From: Oscillospiraceae bacterium
GTDB taxonomy: Bacteria; Bacillota; Clostridia; Oscillospirales; Acutalibacteraceae
NCBI GenBank assembly: GCA_029013165.1
Contig: JAQXMV010000201.1
Coordinates: forward strand, 1 to 7,844
Direction of reading: 5' to 3'
DNA length: 7,844 nucleotides
Below, piece after piece: positions 6,294 to 7,844 of this stretch (position 1 is its first letter; every line of letters starts with the position of its first letter). Below the pieces are notes generated by a model. That model was not told where the DNA came from. It searched no databases and saw nothing but the letters and a program-made list of their open reading frames with translations. A program made the translations under genes and the position numbers.

Positions 6294-6384
6294 GGAGAAG
6301 TACTCAAGTTGGTGACGAGGCGCCCCTGCTAAGGGCGTAGGTCGGGTAACCGGCGCAGGAGTTCGAGTCTCCTCTTCTCCGCCA
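6294..6384 (+). tRNA. tRNA-Ser(GCU)
   Basis: The acceptor arm GGAGAAG (6294-6300) pairs with CTTCTCC (6374-6380), followed by G and an encoded CCA (6382-6384). The anticodon stem CGCCC/GGGCG holds CTGCTAA with anticodon GCT, reading AGC and AGU. A long variable arm and the T-arm AGGAG-TTCGAGT-CTCCT complete a standard serine tRNA. It lies 37 bases after tRNA-Ser(UGA), with a small hairpin (6257-6272) in the spacer, and shares its transcript. Confidence 0.97.
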
Positions 6385-6385
6385 C

Positions 6386-6425
6386 AAATCCGCCGTAATT
6401 TTGATAGAATTGCGGCGGATTTTTT
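6386..6425 (+). terminator. Intrinsic terminator of the tRNA pair
   Basis: 6386-6400 pairs with 6408-6422 over 15 positions with a single G-T wobble and a 7-base loop, overlapping a run of T residues (6420-6425). It begins one base after the CCA end of tRNA-Ser(GCU), so it clearly ends the tRNA transcript and insulates it from the accessory genes to the right. Confidence 0.85.
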
Positions 6426-6519
6426 CTATTTTCCGCGCGATGCAAAAACGGCAGAAATGTGTCTGACATGTCGGGATTTGATGAGATCGCAAATAAGAAT
6501 TTTCGAGGAAGAATGAGAT

Positions 6520-6882
6520 ATGTATATTATTCATAGTTTAAAAAAGAAGATCTGGAATGATTATAAGAGTCAAAAGTATTACGGAGAAGATTCATTAAAA
6601 AGATTTGGTTTTATCCATTGCTCTGAAATAACAACATATCAATGGGTAGCACCTAACTTTAAAAATGAAACTGACAGTTTCGTATTATTGGTCATTGATA
6701 CCGATAAATTAGAAAATAAAGTGATCTGGGAAGATTTAAGGAATTGTGGAGTGGCATATCCGCATATTTATGGACTTCTGAATACAGACGCGGTTGTAGA
6801 AGTAGTTCCTCATCTTTGGAGCGATAAAAAAGAATGGATTGTTAATCAAGAATTATTAAAATACGAAACTCAAAATAAATGA
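6520..6882 (+). CDS. DUF952 family protein
   Basis: Small protein of 120 residues with the DUF952 pattern: MYIIHSL at the N-terminus, GFIHCSE (30-36), a hydrophobic FVLLVIDTDKL strand (54-64), VIWEDL (68-73) and the most typical block FPHIYG-like YPHIYGLL (80-87), then AVVEVVPHLW. The family has no established function; some members are described as fold relatives of ADP-ribosyl-related enzymes, which I treat as unproven. GAGGAA (6505-6510) precedes the ATG by nine bases. The gene is strikingly A+T-rich compared with the MgtC gene upstream, which suggests transfer. No clear promoter is seen between the tRNA terminator and the start. A repeat with a hairpin follows six bases after its stop codon. 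Confidence 0.82.
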   Translation: MYIIHSLKKKIWNDYKSQKYYGEDSLKRFGFIHCSEITTYQWVAPNFKNETDSFVLLVIDTDKLENKVIWEDLRNCGVAYPHIYGLLNTDAVVEVVPHLWSDKKEWIVNQELLKYETQNK

Positions 6883-6888
6883 AAAATC

Positions 6889-6944
6889 CCGGTTTGGTGA
6901 AGTGATCACCGCTTCACCGTCCGGTAGCACCAATAAAGCCAAAG
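6889..6944 (+). repeat. Post-gene repeat, copy A
   Basis: This segment matches 7736-7790 closely: 39 of 46 positions over 6889-6934, then a one-base gap and GCCAA in both. It shares the invariant 15-mer TTCACCGTCCGGTAG (6913-6927). GGTGAAG (6896-6902) pairs with CTTCACC (6912-6918); alternatively TTGGTG (6894-6899) pairs with CACCAA (6928-6933), so two exclusive folds exist. GTGATCAC at 6902-6909 is a palindrome. It starts seven bases after the DUF952 stop codon. It may be a recombination site of attC type, a mobile palindrome or a shared 3'-end element. Confidence 0.75.
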
Positions 6945-7038
6945 GGTGCATTTATACGGTGGGTCTGTTTTTTCTCGGGAATTGATAATGGCCAACCTCT
7001 ATCATCACTAAAATCAGCATGAACAAACGGAAGTCGAC

Positions 7039-7227
7039 ATGAAGAATATGGATTATTTAAGTCAGGATACGCTCCTGTTTTTTGAGCAACACCGGGAAGT
7101 ATACCCGTTATATGAGGCGTTTGTAAATATGCTGTTTGAACGGTTTTTGGCACTTGTGAAAAAAGAGAATTGCTTGGTTGTTCAAGTCATTTGCTCTATA
7201 TCTGTAGGAGAAGTTAGACATATTTGA
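7039..7227 (+). pseudogene. Probable remnant of a DUF5655 protein gene
   Basis: A 62-codon frame starts at an ATG (7039) with only a weak upstream purine stretch (GGAAG, 7029-7033). Its first 36 residues contain FFEQHREVYPLYEAFVNMLFERF, which resembles, from memory, the N-terminus of DUF5655 proteins. Those continue with a VQKTQISF-type motif for about 90 further residues. Here the similarity breaks off after ERF, and the remaining residues look random before TGA. The likely reading is that the 3' part of the gene has been lost, perhaps when the following acetyltransferase cassette came in. A small functional protein remains possible. ATG at 7048 is an alternative start. Confidence 0.45.
7174..7202 (+). 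promoter_or_regulatory. Weak promoter candidate before the acetyltransferase
   Basis: TTGGTT (7174-7179) and TATATC (7197-7202) are spaced by 17 bases and match the consensus at three and four positions. It would start transcription near 7209, about 40 bases before the gene. The match is modest; in A+T-rich sequence such pairs arise by chance. Confidence 0.25.
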
Positions 7228-7248
7228 ATTTCCGGGGGTGATGAGTGA

Positions 7249-7719
7249 ATGGAAAGAACAACGTTTGAATTGTTAGAGATTCAAAAAGTTGAGAAAGATA
7301 CAGAAATGGTCGATAGATTGCTGAATTTTGTCGAACACTTTTCATGGTTAGAAGTGAAAGACCATACTTTGCGGACGATAAAAAACTGGGCCTTTGAGGA
7401 ATGGGAAACTCCGTTTGTAGCAACGATATGCGGACGCATTGTAGGAATGGTAACGATCATGAAATCTGACTATTATCCACGACCTGAGATATATCCGTGG
7501 ATATCAACTTTGTTTGTAACTGAAGAATATCGTGGCCAAAGAATCAGCGGAAAACTCATTGATTTTGCAAATAAATATGCAAAAGAGATTGGTTTTGATA
7601 GGACATATATCCCGACAGAATTTGTTGGCTTATACGAAAAATACGGTTATTGCTATATTAAGGATATCGTGAATTACGGTAACGGTATTGACCGTTTGTA
7701 TGCGAAAGAATTAAAATGA
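7249..7719 (+). CDS. GNAT-family N-acetyltransferase
   Basis: Small acetyl-CoA-dependent transferase of the GNAT fold, 156 residues, the usual single-domain size. Visible elements are PFVATICGRIVGMVTI (55-70, the central strands), ISTLFVTEEYRGQRISGKLID (85-105, motif A) with the acetyl-CoA pyrophosphate loop RGQRIS, and GLYEKYGY (127-134), the motif B ending common in this family. The loop normally reads RGxGIG, so R98 and S100 depart from consensus, although both are tolerated in some relatives. The acceptor substrate cannot be read from sequence; small-molecule or antibiotic acetylation are possibilities only. A purine-rich GGGGGTGA lies about eight bases before the ATG. The gene is A+T-rich like the DUF952 gene and is followed 16 bases later by repeat copy B. 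Confidence 0.85.
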   Translation: MERTTFELLEIQKVEKDTEMVDRLLNFVEHFSWLEVKDHTLRTIKNWAFEEWETPFVATICGRIVGMVTIMKSDYYPRPEIYPWISTLFVTEEYRGQRISGKLIDFANKYAKEIGFDRTYIPTEFVGLYEKYGYCYIKDIVNYGNGIDRLYAKELK

Positions 7720-7735
7720 CTGCATTCGTCAAATT

Positions 7736-7790
7736 CCAGTTTCGTGAAGCGATCACCATTTCACCGTCCGGTAGTACAAATTCGCCAAGG
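7736..7790 (+). repeat. Post-gene repeat, copy B
   Basis: Second copy of the element at 6889-6944, 847 bases away, in the same orientation and again directly after a gene's stop codon. The stem GTGAAG (7744-7749) with TTTCAC (7759-7764) keeps its pairing although bases differ from copy A, with one G-T wobble replacing a G-C pair. TTCACCGTCCGGTAG recurs at 7760-7774. CAAATTC occurs as a direct repeat at 7730-7736 and 7777-7783, flanking the core. After it, GAACC/GGTTC (7790-7794/7799-7803) forms a small hairpin; nothing else is recognised up to the window's end. Confidence 0.75.
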
Positions 7791-7844
7791 AACCATCGGG
7801 TTCGCCGTTCTGTCAGGATTCCGGTTCTCTGCCATAAGTCTGCC

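Noticed and set aside
6914..7153. Minus-strand open frame of 79 codons
   Set aside because: It overlaps repeat copy A and the DUF5655-like frame in antisense and has no ribosome-binding site or recognised domain.
7819..7831. Possible att direct repeat of the tRNA-Ser(GCU) 3' end (TTCTCTGCCA versus TTCTCCGCCA)
   Set aside because: Ten bases with one mismatch is too short to claim an integration duplication, and no integrase is visible.

Overview
The window looks like a chromosomal segment of a Bacillota bacterium of the class Clostridia, probably Oscillospiraceae-like. The pointers are a ZapA and U32-peptidase gene pair, a PatB/MalY-type C-S lyase, an MgtC/SapB-family protein, strong TTGAxx-17-TATAAT promoters, Shine-Dalgarno starts and CCA-encoding tRNA genes. 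The core genes are of moderate to high G+C, whereas the genes to the right of about 6500 are clearly A+T-rich. The taxonomic call is inference from gene content, not from a marker gene.

Layout. (1) 1-770 holds no convincing protein gene. It is packed with inverted repeats: four perfect G+C-rich hairpins abut without spacing at 42-128 (a fifth lies at 9-29), and further hairpins follow at 228-260, 477-517, 547-610 and 680-748. One of them has the form of a terminator for leftward transcription (469-496). A promoter-like sequence and a well-placed ribosome-binding site lead only to a three-codon ORF at 350-361. (2) 771-4988 is a leftward four-gene operon read in the order zapA, U32 peptidase (RlhA-like, large form), dCMP deaminase, PatB/MalY-type aminotransferase. 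It starts from a promoter at 5025-5053. (3) A divergent rightward promoter (5101-5129) drives an untranslated leader of about 185 nt that contains a terminator-like hairpin, followed by an MgtC/SapB membrane protein gene starting at a TTG codon (5321). (4) Two serine tRNA genes (UGA and GCU anticodons) follow under a consensus-like promoter and end at a strong intrinsic terminator (6386-6425). (5) From about 6430 the sequence is A+T-rich and accessory in character: a DUF952 gene, a remnant that resembles the start of a DUF5655 protein, and a GNAT acetyltransferase. A related hairpin-containing repeat of about 55 bp sits just after the DUF952 gene and again just after the GNAT gene. The pattern of small unrelated genes, each followed by a copy of one recombination-site-like repeat, downstream of tRNA genes, recalls a gene-cassette array, but no integrase is visible in the window.

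How the parts work together. The leftward operon joins cell division (ZapA at the FtsZ ring), probable RNA hydroxylation by the U32 protein, pyrimidine deoxynucleotide supply (dCMP to dUMP) and sulfur amino-acid metabolism; these are housekeeping jobs without one shared pathway. The two features that most deserve follow-up are the attenuator-like leader ahead of the MgtC gene and the repeat-flanked cassette-like block at the right edge.
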